A stretch of DNA of 64,000 nucleotides from Gordionus sp. m RMFG-2023. Lineage: Eukaryota; Nematomorpha; Gordioida; Chordodea; Parachordodidae. The stretch is from assembly GCF_954871325.1 (NCBI RefSeq), contig NC_088776.1, positions 57,746,954 through 57,810,953 on the forward strand. Direction: 5' to 3'. The position numbers and the translations under genes are program-made. The stretch's first letter is position 1. Each line of letters opens with the position of its first letter. Below, piece after piece: positions 10,958-23,789 of the stretch. The notes beneath the pieces are model-generated. The model was not told the DNA's origin. It saw only the letters and a list, made by a program, of their open reading frames with translations, and searched no databases.

Positions 10958-11599
10958 ATAATTTTTTGTTGTTATATTTATAAATATTTTAATAAATAAT
11001 TGATATTTGTGATTTCATTTCATTTATAATTACAATATATTTAATTTTTTTATGATTGCTGGCTTTTTCCAATTATGTTTTTTTAAATCGATGTATTTCT
11101 TATATATTCAATAAAGTGGGCTTTTGAACAATTTCCGCAATTTTCATTTTTAAAGATTTTTTTAGAATTTATACGATGTTAGAGAGCTTCGCATCTAACG
11201 AGAATTCTCTTATTTATATCATAGACAACTTTTATAGTTATCATATAAGTACAGTATAATTTAAAACTCTTAGGTAATGATATGACTTTAATAATTAAAG
11301 AGGAAATTATTATTATAATGATTATAAAATGGATCGGAATTAAATTTAAAATTTATTAGAGACTTCAAAACTTCGACAAATTTTTAATTACAAATGCCTT
11401 ATTTCATTTTGGTTCAAATTAGATTTATACTAAACATGTTTGCCTGATTCGATTTACAAAAAAACAAGAAAAATCGCATTTTTTTATAGATGTAGGGGGA
11501 AAAAAAATATTTAATTTTTTTCTTTTTTTTAAAACAAATCATCAAAAATATAATGATTTAAAACATTTTCCTACAATAAAGACAAATCAGACAAGGGAA

Positions 11600-11763
11600 A
11601 AGGAAGGAAGGAAGGAAGGAAGGAAGGAAGGAAGGAAGGAAGGAAGGAAGGAAGGAAGGAAGGAAGGAAGGAAGGAAGGAAGGAAGGAAGGAAGGAAGGA
11701 AGGAAGGAAGGAAGGAAGGAAGGAAGGAAGGAAGGAAGGGAGGAAGGAAGGAAGGAAGGAAGG
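11600..11763 (+). repeat. (AAGG)n microsatellite
   Basis: About 160 bases of AAGG repeat with one G interruption near 11740. It is the mirror of the TTCC array at 2743-3118, with no counterpart of the TTTC portion. Confidence 0.97.
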
Positions 11764-12348
11764 GTGAAAAGGAACAATAGGTTAAAATTTAAAAAATATT
11801 TAATTTGTATATTCTATTTAAGGAATACTAATTCCCGATGTTCAAATATTTGTATATTTATTTTATGTGCTAAATTCTTTAAAAAATTGATGGGCTCAGA
11901 CTGTCTATTTATGGAACTGATGATGATCTTAACGTGGTATGCAATTAAGATCATGTCTTCCCTTAACATTTACTAAGAGGTTGTAGTTCATGCAATGATG
12001 AGGTTGAACGAGATTACAGTCGAGTCTAGGGTTCTTGTTAAGTGAATCATAATTCCAGCCATTACCACCAAGCTCATCATCATTTTGTTAAAAAAGTTGG
12101 ATATATTAGAGAAATTAAGAGGAAGATAAATTAATAAGAGTATTCCCAAAATTCAATATTAAAAAAAAGAGATTACAATAAGATAAAAATTATTATAAAT
12201 ATTAACATACCATATCCTAATATATTTAAAAAATTATATATAAACAAATAAGAAAAATTTATATAATTTAAAGGAAAGATTGATATATACAGGCGGGTAT
12301 ACGTATATTTTTAATATCTTATATTCAAAAATTTTTTCTTATTGTAAT

Positions 12349-12563
12349 TAGTGCTGTTAAATAGCCCGATTAGATATTAAAAAAGGGCCCGAATAAGAGA
12401 ATAACCAAAATAACATTATGTAAGCCTAAAGAATTTTCCCATAGCTGACAGAACTTCTTAGACATCTATTTGCCAAAACTCGATGCTTACTTAATATTAT
12501 TTTGGATAAAAGCTTAATCTAGCCCTTTATGAAAAATCGATTCAAATAAGGGATCTTTATCTT
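12349..12563. mobile_element. hAT-type MITE, copy 3
   Basis: Left end TAGTGCTGTTAAATAGCCCG; degraded right end. The duplication ATTGTAAT lies at 12341-12348 and 12564-12571. This is the reverse complement of the ATTACAAT around copy 1, so both descend from a single insertion made before the arms were duplicated. Confidence 0.8.
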
Positions 12564-13064
12564 ATTGTAATCCTTTTAAATATTATATTTGAAAATAAAG
12601 ATTTAGAACTTGACAAGAAAAAAAGAAGGAAAAATAAATAAATTATTTATTTAGCTTCTTTTATCTTTAAGTAAGTAACCTATTAAAAATGATAATATTT
12701 TATTTTTTTTTATCCTTTATGTGTTGATTTTAAATTATGTAAATATTAAAATAGCAAAAAAATGTGGAGTCATTTATTATTTTTGAAATTATATTAAAAT
12801 GTAATATGTCAATTCTCAGTTTATTCTTTCTATTATTTATTATTCTTTTTTTTCAAGATTTTAGGAATTTTGAAAAATAATTAATTTATTGCTGATTCTA
12901 ACGTATATTAAAAAAAAAATTGCCAAAAATCGTCATTATTTTTGGAATTATACCAAAAATAAATTTCAAATTCCCCTATAATTTTTCTCTTTTATTTATA
13001 GATTTATATAATAATGTTTTTTTAGCATGTTTTGTTTACATCTATAATCTTTAAAATATATAAA

Positions 13065-13210
13065 AGCCTTGTCACAGTCACAGTGTCACAATTTATAATA
13101 TTTATTTAAAAAAATCGTGAATTTTGAAAAGTGTCTGTGGCCCAATCGGCAAGAGCGTCGCTTGCAAATATAAGGGTCATTGGTTCGAATCCCAGCAAGG
13201 ATTTTTAAAG
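13065..13210 (+). repeat. tRNA-derived SINE
   Basis: A-box TGGCCCAATCGGCAAGAGCG and B-box GGTTCGAATCCC lie 45 bases apart, ending CAGCAAGGA. The 60 bases upstream (GTCACAGTCACAGTGTCACA) recur next to the minus-strand copy at 32680-32870, so the repeat unit extends 5' of the tRNA-like part. The anticodon stem does not pair well, so a functional tRNA is unlikely. Confidence 0.7.
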
Positions 13211-13540
13211 ATTTTTTTTTCTTTTTAATCTGGCAAAATTAGTTAAATAGAAGATAAAATAAGTGTGTGACTTATTCACATTCGATTCAAAGTTTATTGC
13301 TACTTTTAAATTCAAACTATTAAATAGTTTATAATTTCACAACTTAATAGCCAATAGTAAAACTCATTCATCATAGCATCCATTAAAAAAAATCTACCAT
13401 TATCTTATACATCATAAACATATACAAGAATTAACATAAAATCTTCCATTACCATCCGATAAATCATAAATAAATATACAAACTAGTTGATATATTATAG
13501 ATTCTTGCAAAATCTATATTAATATTACACTATATTCTTT
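13211..13540. other. AT-rich spacer
   Basis: Short repeated scraps (ATCATAAA, TACAAACTA), nothing recognised. It may include the 3' tail of the RTE element. Confidence 0.4.
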
Positions 13541-13547
13541 TACTATT

Positions 13548-16150
13548 TAGCTCTCACCTTTTCTGGTGGTAAGCTTCTTCAATATCTCTCTCCACTTTAT
13601 GTTATTTATACTATCTCTTTTATCTAATTTATCCTTCTTCATATTGGCTCTAACTTTATGGCCCCATTGAAGTTTTGGCCTTCGGCTTTTACGTTTTCCC
13701 ATCACTTCCAAACTCTCAACCTTATTTCCTATGTAGTTCATAGGGCTTCTCATTGTGTGCTCATACCACCTAGCCCTAAGTCTGTTTACGGTTATCTTAG
13801 TCATAATGGGCACTACCTTTAAGTTTCCTAGTATTCTTGTACTTCGCACCTTATCCTTTCTTATTACCCAAGCTATCATCTTCAGCATTCTCATCTCCAT
13901 AGATTGTAGACTTCTCTCGTCTGATTCTTAGGTTGGCTATGTTTCCGAACTATATAGAATAGTTAATTGTACTATGGAACTGTAAATTTTTCCCTTCAAT
14001 TTGTGTGGGATTCTTTTGTCAAAGAGCACTCCAGATAAAGATCTCCATTTTAACCACCCTCTATTAATTTTACTCTTTATCTCTTTCTCTATTGTGCCAT
14101 TTGTTTGCATAGTGGAGCCCAAATATTTGCAGCTTTCAATTTCCGATATCTGCCATTTATTTAAATTAATGCTCTCTGTTTCATTTCCTCCTAACAACAT
14201 ATATTCCATTTTTCTCTATTTATTTTTAGTCCGAGCTTTTCTAGGCTAAATCTTTCTTTCATTTCATCCCTGGATTCTGCAAGTATCACAATAGCATCTG
14301 CAGATATCATATTCCATGGTACTGTTTGAAGTAGAGACTGTGATAATACATCTATTACTGTAATGAAGAGAAGTGGGCTGAGAGCCGACCCTTGATGAAC
14401 TCCCTCGGCTATTGTGTTGAAGAACCTGTTGTGCTACGAACCATGGCCCATATACATATCCAGTATTATTGTTATATATTTTTCGGGAACTCTTTTGTGG
14501 CAAAGCGCCTTCCCCCCAGATAAGTCATCTTGGGATTCTATCGAAGGCCTTTTCTAGATCGAGAAAGACCATATATAGCTCTTTATCTTTTTATCTGTAT
14601 TTTCATTCACTGCTTAACTGCGTTGATTGCATCTGTCGTTGATCTTCAAGACATAAAACCCAACTGAGTCTCTCCTATTTCGACTGTGTCTCTTAACCTT
14701 TTTTCCATTATTCTTTCGTAAAGCTTAAGACAGTGTGACATTAATTTTATGCCCCTGTAATTTTGACAATTATGTGGATCCACTTTATTTTTTAATATAG
14801 GAAATAAATAGTTCTGCCTTCATTTTTGAGGAATGTCTTCGTTTCCCAGTATTTTGTTCAAATTTTTAGGAAATGTATTCCTTCATCTCCTAGTGCTTTA
14901 AGGCTTTTTATTGGTATATCATCAGGACCCCCAGTCTAGCTTTGTTGTTTTTCATATGTTTGAGGCGTGTGTATTTTTTGTTCCATTACTGGTTGTATAA
15001 GGTTACATGGGGAGTGTTCATCTAGATGTAGTATGTGGGGATTAAAGGAAGCTCCTAAAAATATTCTTTCCATCTATTCATTATTTCTCTTTCCTTTATT
15101 ATCAATTTCCTATCTTTATTTTTGATTACTTTCGATGCTCCGTTTATATCCCTAGAATTTTTTTCTCGCTGTTTGGCTAATCTTTATATTTTATTTTGTC
15201 CTCCTTTGGTATGTAGTTGTTCACACATGTCATCGTATGCCATATCTTTGGCCCTTGTCACCACCTTTGTAGCTATTCTTGGATTTTTTGTAATTTGTCT
15301 TGACATCTGGCTTTTTAGATTTGTACCATCTTTTATATAGGGTTTTTTCTCCTGTATACTGGTTTGTACCTCTTCATTCTACCACCATAGTTCTTTGATG
15401 ATTTGTTGCCTCCTCTTGTCAAGCTTAATGTCGATTTGGCAGTGTCTATTAATCTGCATGAAAGATCTATCCGCATTTTTTCACTGACTTGTGAGGAATC
15501 CATTGTTTCAATGTTTGCATTGATTGCAAAGGCATCTGTCGTTGATTTTAATATACCCCATTTGATGCATGGTTCAAGTCTTGTTTTGAGTGGATTTATT
15601 TGTGAGGTGTAAATCCATGACTAGTGGCTTGTGTTGCGCGGGAATATCTTTTCCTGGGATGACTTTGCAGTATATTACATCTTTTAATCTTCTGTGCGAG
15701 ATAAACATGCAATCTATCTGTGTTTTCCTTGCACCACTTTTATATGATATTAAATGATTGTTTTTTTTCTTGTAGTAGATGTTGATTAAGGCAAAGTCGA
15801 AGGCATGCGCAAATTACAGTACATGCTCTCCTTCATCATTTCTTTCTCCATATCCAAAACCACCATGATGCCTTTTGTAGCTGTCACTTGTTTTTCCCAC
15901 ATGCGCATTTAAGTATCCACCTATTATAACTAGGTCATCCTTAGGGATTTCCATTACAACTACATTAAGACTACCTCTAAAGTCATCTTAATCTTCTTCT
16001 TTGCAACCCGTTTGAGGAGCATACACTGAAAGAATGTGTAGTATTGATTGACCAATGCAGAGTTTTATTTTCATTAGTCTATCAGAGATCCTGTTGACCA
16101 CTGAGGGTTAGATCTTGTCTGAGGGTAATCCCAACACCGTTTCTATTGCT
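13548..16150 (-). mobile_element. 5'-truncated RTE-clade LINE
   Basis: Read on the minus strand in order. An apurinic-type endonuclease (about 16130-15600) shows N-G-V-G-I-T-L, SILHILSVYAPQTG, HHGGFGYGERN and KSGARKTQID. A reverse transcriptase (about 15100-13940) includes I-R-Q-W-G-L-P-D-like and H-C-L-K-L stretches and then CKYLGSTMQTNGTIEKEIKS with INRGWLKWRSLSGVLFDKR. The C-terminal tail (13900-13548) has RTRILGNL-like and GKRKSRRPKLQWGHKV segments. This arrangement is that of RTE elements whose endonuclease is often annotated as craniofacial-development-protein-like. The N-terminus is missing. There are several frameshifts, for example near 13930 and 14260, and stops, so it is dead. Identity to known consensus is still easy to see, so it is of moderate age. 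Confidence 0.9.
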
Positions 16151-16169
16151 AATAATTCCATTAGAGTAC

Positions 16170-16710
16170 AATTTTTACCCATCTCCTTATTTTGGAAAAC
16201 AATCAATGAATTTATTAGTAAAACAATTAATATAATGGGAAGGGGAATTAATGTATTTTTATAATATTGAGCTTTCCTTCTTTTGGAAAAAACTGGGGAA
16301 AGGAGTGGATAAAATATAATGACAAGACAAGAATTTATAATTAATATTATGGGGGCGTAGTATTGCAATTGAAGTTTATATAGAATTGTTAATATTTCAA
16401 GTTTTATTCAAGAAAATTACCTTCTTTTGGAATACAATCATAAAAATTGGAGAAAGGAAGGGAAAATATAATGACAATAATTCATAATTTGTATCTAGGT
16501 TCTTCTTTTGGAATCCAATCATAAAAATTGGGGAAAGTAGGGGACTAAATATATTGTTATCATATTGTTGCATCTTCATTTTTGGAACACACTCAATGAA
16601 TATATTATAATGGGAAGGGACTAAGGGAATAAATGTATTATTATCATATTGTTGTATTTTAATTTTTGGAATACAATCAATGAATACATTGAAGAGGGAC
16701 TATATATAGT
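16170..16710. repeat. degenerate tandem repeat, unit roughly 100 bp
   Basis: Four or five copies of a unit built around TTTTGGAATACAATCA, ATAAAAATTGGGGAAAG and ATATTGTTATCATATTGTTG. It abuts the 5' end of the truncated RTE. Short ORFs here are by-products of the repeat. Confidence 0.7.
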
Positions 16711-16975
16711 GGGAATAAATTAAATTATATAATAATAATAAACTTAACAGGTACGAATGAATTGTATGAAATCTTGGTTAATTCTTAAAAAAATGCATGT
16801 TAAATAATAGATTATTTATATTTTAAAGGCGTTATTTGATATTGTAATTGGATATGTTATTATATTTTATTACTTTTAAAAAAGTTTATTTTTATGATCT
16901 GAGGCAATGTTTTTACTTTTATACAACATCTTTTTGGCATATCAATAAACTTTTTCTAATTAAAAATATTTTTTA

Positions 16976-17224
16976 CTACATAAAAAATATAATTTTTATT
17001 AAATCATTACCATTTTCATCTGGATATTCATTGTTTAGCACAATAAATTCTTTTAAATTGCATAGATTGTATTTTGTTTTTAATATGACATTCCTTGTTG
17101 TTGCTAATTCACATAAACCTTGATATACAATAAATAATTTATTTAACATAATATTATTTCCTTTATCAAATATTTTATTTATCAAAAAGGTTCTTATCTT
17201 GTCCTTCATTGGGAAAACACACAA
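16976..17224 (-). other. unrecognised minus-strand ORF, possible exon
   Basis: Open for 82 codons. The peptide (KDKIRTFLINKIFDKG, then LCELATTRNVILKTKYN and LNNEYPDENG) has balanced composition rather than the Lys/Ile/Phe runs typical of chance ORFs here. A donor-like ATG|GTAATG follows NNEYPDEN. No match to a family and no partner exon was found. It could be an exon of an unseen gene or a retroelement scrap. Confidence 0.25.
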
Positions 17225-18055
17225 TTAAGTGGCTTCCATCAACCAAAAGAGGGCGTGTCTATGCAGTAAATTTGCATCCAGTGTTTGGTAGTAAATTTAC
17301 CGTACTGTCAGGGCCCATTTAATTAAAGAAGGATGATGGTACCTCTTTTGGATAAGCCAGGATTCACTGATTGACAGTAATTTATATAGATTATTGGTAA
17401 GAATAGAGAAATAAAAAAATATATAATTAATAAATAGTGTGCTTATCCTTTTAGAAAATTTGCTTCAATAGATTAGTGAATTTTTGATGGATCATTATTT
17501 ATAGGTTTTAAAATGATTATGTGAATCCATTGTAATAAAATCAAGTGTATTTGATGGTAAATCTAGAAATAAAATTAATAAATGATTATAAAAAAATTAA
17601 TTAGTTATTCTATAAAATTTCGTGTAATGTATCATTGCACATAATCATTAATAGTTTCTTATCATATTAAATATTAATCTTGTAGATTTCGCAGACGATC
17701 TTCTCATCTACTTCTGAGAAATCAAATATTTATAACATTTCTCCCATTTTCAATAGAGGGAAAATAGAAATGTTTGCAATTTAACAGCTTCATTCAAACC
17801 TGGCGTTTTAAATTTGAGACAATTTAAACTTTTAAGCATATTGAAATTCATAATGTGAGATTTTAAAAAATTTATGAGATTTTGAAATATTGAATAGCCG
17901 TGGGATACTGATTATTTAAATGGCCCCCAATATGTTTGAAGCGACAAAAATCAAAATCTTTGTGAAATCACTTTCACACGATACTAGCCGTGAGATTTTG
18001 ATAGTATGAGATTTCGAAATCTCACGGTTATCACTTTAACCTGGCTTAAATTTTA
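17225..18055. other. decayed repeat, no gene
   Basis: Mostly AT-rich. At 17850-18030 several GTGAGATTTT / AAATCTCACGG stretches face each other, which suggests a small foldback. Confidence 0.4.
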
Positions 18056-18316
18056 AATATCAGGGCCGGGGCTAAAAAAAATTTCAAATAATAATCGGGC
18101 CGGGTCTTATATTTTAAAACCAAATACATTAAATCGCCATTATTAGCTATAAAAATATAAAATTAATAAAATATATTTTTAAAAAATCCGCGCTGAGTAT
18201 GATTAAAAAAATCTGGGCCAAACCGGGCCTAAAAATATAAAATACGGGCTGAGCCCGTAAAATTTCTTAAAAGTCAGGCCAGGTCAAACAAATGGTAACT
18301 CTGCAGGTCCCTGATA
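18056..18316. mobile_element. GGCC foldback/hAT-type MITE, copy 1
   Basis: Left end CAGGGCCGGGG and right end CTGCAGGTCCCTG are loosely inverted. The interior alternates GGGCCGGG islands with AT-rich spacers and shares CGCCATTATTAGCTATAAAA with the copy at 26484. There is no coding capacity. Confidence 0.65.
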
Positions 18317-18351
18317 AATAATATATATCTATAATAATACATAGACTGATG

Positions 18352-18612
18352 ATGCATTCATTCAAAGTGTATATCAATGAAAACAGCTAGGGACGCCATT
18401 TGGATTACCCATAATATTATTAAAAATTTTAAACGAGAGGCCAATTTATTCCTATGTCTGACGTAAACTTTATTAAAGAATTTCCTTATCATCGAGATAA
18501 TAAGGAAGCAAGTTATCAATAATAGTTTTTAACATGAGTATAATTATCGTATAGGTTACCCAAATGACAGGTCCAGCTGATATTCATTCAACGACGCTTT
18601 CAAATGTATTAT
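18352..18612. repeat. foldback element with GGTTACCCAAATG arms
   Basis: GACGCCATTTGGATTACCC on the left faces GGTTACCCAAATGACAGGTCC on the right, and the outer CATTCATTCAAAGTGTA faces CGCTTTCAAATGTAT. A related left arm lies at about 22560-22620. Confidence 0.5.
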
Positions 18613-18639
18613 TATGATTGCATCGAAGTCTAGGTATTA

Positions 18640-18842
18640 TTATATGACATTGATATATACCCAAATCAGTCTCATAATATAATAGGAAATTAAAATGCGC
18701 TTCCAATATTCTCTATCATATCCAGTAGCACAGAACATAGTAGGCTTCAGGAAAAAATATGATCCTTGCTGGACTTGAACCCAAGATCTAATCGAAGGAT
18801 GATATAGTTCATCACCGACTAGGCCACAAACGCTACTCGAAA
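18640..18842 (-). repeat. tRNA-derived SINE, minus strand
   Basis: On the minus strand GTGGCCTAGTCGGTGATG (A-box) and GGGTTCAAGTCCAGCAAGGA (B-box, same CAGCAAGGA tail as the other copies) are followed by a body ending near 18640. Same SINE family as 13065 and 32680. Confidence 0.65.
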
Positions 18843-18849
18843 ACATCAT

Positions 18850-19395
18850 ATTTATTTGTACGTATTATAAAATGATAAATAAATGACGGGATTAAATATA
18901 TATTTTATATTTAAAAATAAATATAACATGATGATGTATCACTATTCACCATAGTTGGGTAATAGCGTGCTAATTCTGCTCAATCTTCAGAAGCTTGCCG
19001 GAGAAAATTAAGGCGCTTTAATTTATATTATTTTTTTTCAAATTAAACACTGCTATTTTGAGAAAAAATCTAGAGACCAAAATGATAGTTTTTGGTTAGA
19101 AGCATGGTTCAATTTTTTATCAAGCCAAAAATTGGCTGGCTAAAAATATAGTATAATTAACCAACAATTTGCGGCTAAATATTGGGTGGTTTATAGATTA
19201 TATTATAAATAAATCTAATTTGAAATTTTTTTTAAAAGATGTAATTCAATTTTATTAAATTTAAAATATGATATATAAACTCAATAATTAAAAATATATA
19301 TTAAAAAACAAATAAGCATTATATTAAAAAAATATATATATGTATAAATCTATTAATATAAAAGAGAACTAAGAAAAAAAAATTATTTTAAAAAA
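18850..19395. other. AT-rich, no gene
   Basis: Nothing recognised. Small inverted scraps around 19100-19190 (CAAAAATTGG / CCAACAATTT). Confidence 0.4.
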
Positions 19396-19429
19396 AGGTA
19401 CATATCACCCTAGAGAAGAGTGAATGCTT

Positions 19430-19800
19430 ATAAAATTGGACCGGCAGATTTCCCCGCCAGATTTCCAGGGAAATCTGCTGACGAAGGTAATATCCTTCAT
19501 TGGGTCCCCTGAGATCTGTCTCATTTTTTTCCCTATGATTTTAATGAATTGAGAGCATCACTTCCGAACATGCCTAGGGTATTGGCAACGATTGGACACG
19601 GTGTTGGTGAGGCAAGCATATTTTTTTAGGATTTCGGCCTTTCGTGGCAGAAAATGAGAGATTGGATTTGGCGGGGGATTGGTCCAGGGAATGAGGGGTA
19701 TGCCATCGGGGTGTATGGCGTTTCGTTTGAGAGGCCCATTAATTCGAGGGTGGATGGAATATTAGCTTTTTAAGAGCAGATAGGAGCCGTTTAGTAATAC
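19430..19800 (-). mobile_element. LINE family A, 3' end fragment (minus strand)
   Basis: Minus-strand reading gives VANTLGMFGSDALNSLK and then G-K-K-M-R-Q-I-S-G-D-P-M. This is the typical end of LINE proteins that read (E)TLGxFGxEAL...LG.RI...(T/S)GDPR. It holds one in-frame stop and has lost its 5' part. Base composition is clearly less AT-rich than its flanks, which marks a later arrival. Confidence 0.65.
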
Positions 19801-20251
19801 TAATTTCAAACTTTTCTTTATTAAAAAAATCAAAACTATCAATGGGATTCATAAAAAGAGGGAATTACATCACTATTAAAATAGCAAAGACTCGTTTTTA
19901 AGGATATTGGGTAATTTGAATAAAAACTAACCTTTATAATTGCACAATAAGAAAATGAGAAAAATAATAATATAAATTTTAAGCTTATTTTGTAAGAATA
20001 TTTTAGTCTCGTATGCATTTTAAATATCTTTAATAATTAATTACTTATTAATATTAAATAAATATTATAAATCTTCTTTATAAAACAGCCAATCACTATT
20101 CTGTTCCCAAATTAAATTTCCCTTTTAGTTTCTAAACCAGAGATATATCAAATTAGATGAAATTAATTTTTCGAAAGATTTGACTTTTAGGAGTCTCCGA
20201 CTCCACCCCCCGTTTAGAACTGAAGGCTAAAAAAAATAGAAAAATATATAT

Positions 20252-20465
20252 TAGTGGTGTTAAATGCCTCGATTTGAGTTGATTTTTAAAAATGGTAATA
20301 TTTTTGCCACAAGATATTGCCTGTCTCGAGATTTCCCTAATATATATCCAAACATTTGTGTTATCCATGAGCAAAATCTTCAGGCCTGCTTTATATTTTT
20401 CCTGGATAAAATATTGTGGTAGCCGTTTTTAAAATTAGATCAAATCAAGGGGTTTAACAACACTA
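20252..20465. mobile_element. hAT-type MITE, copy 4
   Basis: Ends TAGTGGTGTTAAATGCC and GGGGTTTAACAACACTA. The flanks ATATATAT and ATCTATTT agree at 6 of 8 bases, a worn duplication. Confidence 0.7.
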
Positions 20466-20469
20466 ATCT

Positions 20470-23335
20470 ATTTGTATTATAGAGGTTTCCATTATATATT
20501 GAATATAATTTTAAAATTATTGTTAGAGAAGGCCATATGGATTAGACCTGAATTGCAAGAAGTCAATAAAACTTTCTTGGTTTTTTTTCTAAACATATGA
20601 CAACGTTCTCTTACAATAAATTAGTTGTTAAAAGTAATATCTATATATAATGATAGTAAATAATATGGGATACACGCATTGAAAATTCAGAAAATTGGTA
20701 GAAACGTGATTTCACTTTCATTTCTTTACGAGAATTTGGGACTTAGGCCAGCTTTGATGACCTTAAACTGAGATTATTCTGGAGTTTTTGCTATTGTCAC
20801 CTTATCTTATGGAATTGCCGAGTGAAAAGGTAGGATCAAATCATTATGAATAGGGGAGATCAGAGTTAGATTGTCTATAAAAATTAGAAGTGGTAAATAG
20901 ATGAAGCAAATTAACAAAAATATCTAAACATAGTTTTATTACTTACAAAAATCTATTAGCTAGAAATTAATATTTGAATAATAAATTTTTCAGTTTTTCA
21001 ATAATATAAAATTTAGAAAAATGAAAATTTCTATAATTATGAAAAACACCCGGGGTACCTTTTATCCTTTGGCGGTGCGTGTGTAATACAGCTTCTTTAT
21101 TTTTTGTATCTTTTTAAAAATAAATGTTAGTCCTAAGTAAATAAATGGAAACAGGTCAAATATGTTAAATTTACCAGGTTCATCTATAATATATATATAT
21201 CACCCGTAACTTGTTTTCACATAAAACAGTTATAAAATTTATAATAAAATAAGTCAATCATCTTCATATTGTCATTCGCGACTCCAAACAAATTCGTGGC
21301 TTCTAATATTCTTATAAATATAGTTGGATTTTTTTAATTCAAAATAAATCCCATAAGAATGGTTATTACGCATCCCCACCGGTCAGCCTGCCCAACGCCT
21401 TCACATTTAATTAAAATTTAATTTTAAGAGATTAAGATTTGTTTCATTTTTGCGTTACAAAAAAAATGCACCATTCAAATTGTAAACAAAAATAATGTTT
21501 TATTAAAATTATTAAGTTATTATTTAGAACCCCGTCTATGTAAATGAAAAAAAAAACGCGTGTTAATTGTAGATTTTTTCATACTTTTAGAGTTTTAACA
21601 AGTGGGATGATGAACTTTTTATTTTTTCCGCTTGGAAGACTTTTTAATTTTTTGCTTTTAGATATAATTTTTTTTAATTTTTAATTTTTACTTTTATATT
21701 AATTTTATTTTTCTTTTATGTTGATTATGTTTTTCACTTTGTATTTGATTATAGTTATTTAGTTAATAAAGATTTAGAATCATATTTTAGTATATATTTT
21801 TATTTTATATTTAGGTTCTCAAGTTCACAATCCAAAAAATCTCAATTGTAACAAGATTAACATTGTCAGTATTTTGGTATATGATAAAATTGAGTTTACT
21901 TAATTATTTAGAATTGATATTTAGTCTGAAAAAATTTATTTGTAAAATTGTAAAAAGTTACTTTTCGACGTATTAAATTTAATTTTGCATGTTAAACTTT
22001 CCAAGAGAATACCCCTGTGTGAAGCATTTTTAGAACTATTGAGGTATCTTATTAAAATAGATTTATGGTTTAAATGTCAAATATCAATGTCTATTATATT
22101 TGAGAAAAAATTACCTGCCCCGAGACTCCAACACTTGTTATTAAATGTTTAATCATCATCCACTACCTTTTTAGATTCACTTTTGTGAGGCAACAGTCAG
22201 ATTTTACACATATATCAGCAGATTAAATTTGAGAATAAAACTATTTTGTCATATTTAGACAACTTTTAAAGTATAAACTTAGATTATGGAAGGTTTTTTT
22301 TTAAAAAGTAATGATAATGATGATCATTTCTAATAACGATTTCTCAGGTTTACTAAGGTGGAAGGGGGAGGGTAGTTCTAGGACGACCATAAATAAATTG
22401 TCTAGAGAAACCCGGGAGCTTGCATGGCTCTAGGGTCTCTTTATTTTTTTCCTCATTTAACATAATGCTTTTCAGATAAACAAAAGTTGACGTCTAATTT
22501 ATAATTATCGATCTCATTTTAGGCCATGGCCAATGACGTATATTAACATCTAGTCTAGCGATTCATTCATTTAAATGTGTATTAACACAAGTCCGCCATT
22601 TTGGTTTCCCATTTTAAACAGTTAAAAATCGGAGTTACATTTATAGCTAGAAAAAGTAAAAATAAAATGTGGTATTACCAGCTAATAAATAAATTATTAG
22701 TCTAAATAAGTGTTATATATCATCGACCCTGGCACAGAAATACTTAATTTGAATTGATGTTGTAACTTATAAATTTGGAAAAACTGTTTTAGAAGTGGTT
22801 GGCAGCCATTTAATTTACAAATTAAAAGGTCACTCCTCATATTTTTGAATATAATTTCTAACTGTTTTGAAAAAGAACACTATATGACAAAAGCTTTAAA
22901 TAATCTTATTCGAATTAAATTTTATATATTTAAAGTTGTTTGGAACGATTACCTGTCGGGCGCTTACTATTCGCCAGTCGATTATCGCGGAACCTTTCGG
23001 CGTTTTACGATCTCGACAAAACGCTTGCTATCGGAATGGGAATATACTGGAACAAATAATTATCACAATCTCTTTCAATTATGAATTATCAAGACTCATC
23101 CCTAAATTTACTCTTAAATAATTATTATCATCTTAAAAAAAACGATTTATTAGTCATAAATTTTGTAACTCTGATAACTTTTTCAAGCGTGAAAAATAAA
23201 AACTGCTGACAATTATTTTAATATTTGTTATAGAAAAAAAGAAGCTATTAATAACCTATATAAAATAAATACAATTAATTTTTTTATCAAATAAATGTTT
23301 ATAATATGAATATACAAGCCTCCCATGTAATCAAA
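20470..23335. other. intergenic; one unplaced less AT-rich patch
   Basis: Mostly AT-rich. At 22930-23055 composition changes and two plus-strand frames stay open. One reads WNDYLSGAYYSPVDYRGTF, the other FGVLRSRQNACYRNGN. No family recognised; a mobile-element scrap is possible. At 22560-22620 lies an arm like that of the 18352 foldback. Confidence 0.35.
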
Positions 23336-23337
23336 AC

Positions 23338-23786
23338 TAGTGATCTGCATCGGGCCTAATTTTTCAAGCCCGGTCCGAAAATTTTTTTAAAAAGGTTTTG
23401 CCGGCTCGGCCCGAACCCGGAATTATTTTAAAAAAGTTTTGTCGGCCCGACCCTAATTTGAAATTTTTTTAAAAAATTTACCCCTTTCCGAATTTATGTT
23501 AATATAGAAATTAATATTAATAATTACTCAAAATAAAAGATATATATGTTATATGACGTCTAATTTCTATAAATAAAATCAAATATTTATATTTTGCATC
23601 AAAAATTCACATAAAATTGATAATTTTAGATATATTTAAAAGAATTTCCAAGACCCGACAAGACCCGGCCCAAATTTTTTTTAAAAAATATTAAGCTCGA
23701 CCCAGTACGAACCCCATTTTTTCTAAAAAAATAGGACCTTTGGGCTGGGAAGGGTACGGGCCGGGCCTACTTTTGCAGATCTCTAA
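23338..23786. mobile_element. GGCC foldback/hAT-type MITE, copy 2
   Basis: Ends TAGTGATCTGCAT and TTGCAGATCTCTA form an inverted pair, each followed inward by GGGCC-rich stretches. The flanks ATCAAAAC and ATCAAATA suggest a worn 8-bp duplication. Confidence 0.7.
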
Positions 23787-23789
23787 TCA

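Larger units (their letters stand above)
9470..11100. repeat. segmental duplication of the 3' end of the 26.9-57.8 kb gene
   Basis: This stretch matches, in the same orientation, scattered blocks of 50178-57920. Anchors: GTTTAACAGCTGAGAGATTTATT (split here as GTTTAACAGCTG then AGAGATTTATT) at 9472 and 50179; TCATGAATAAATT at about 10227 and 50343; ACTAATGATTGA at about 10514 and 50526; TTCAAACCAG/GTCAAACCAG at about 10568 and 52570; then the terminal exons. The right-hand copy has been stretched by later insertions. Upstream of 9470 the match is lost. Confidence 0.7.
11130..12990. repeat. right arm of the large inverted duplication
   Basis: Reverse-complement partner of 650-3330. It starts right after the 3' flank of the orphan exon and carries the shorter AAGG array and MITE copy 3. 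Confidence 0.75.

Noticed and set aside
11571-11777. F-L-P-S repeat protein on the minus strand
   Set aside because: Pure translation of the AAGG microsatellite.
13128-13205. Functional tRNA gene
   Set aside because: A and B boxes are present, but the anticodon stem does not pair, and two sister copies show it is a dispersed SINE.
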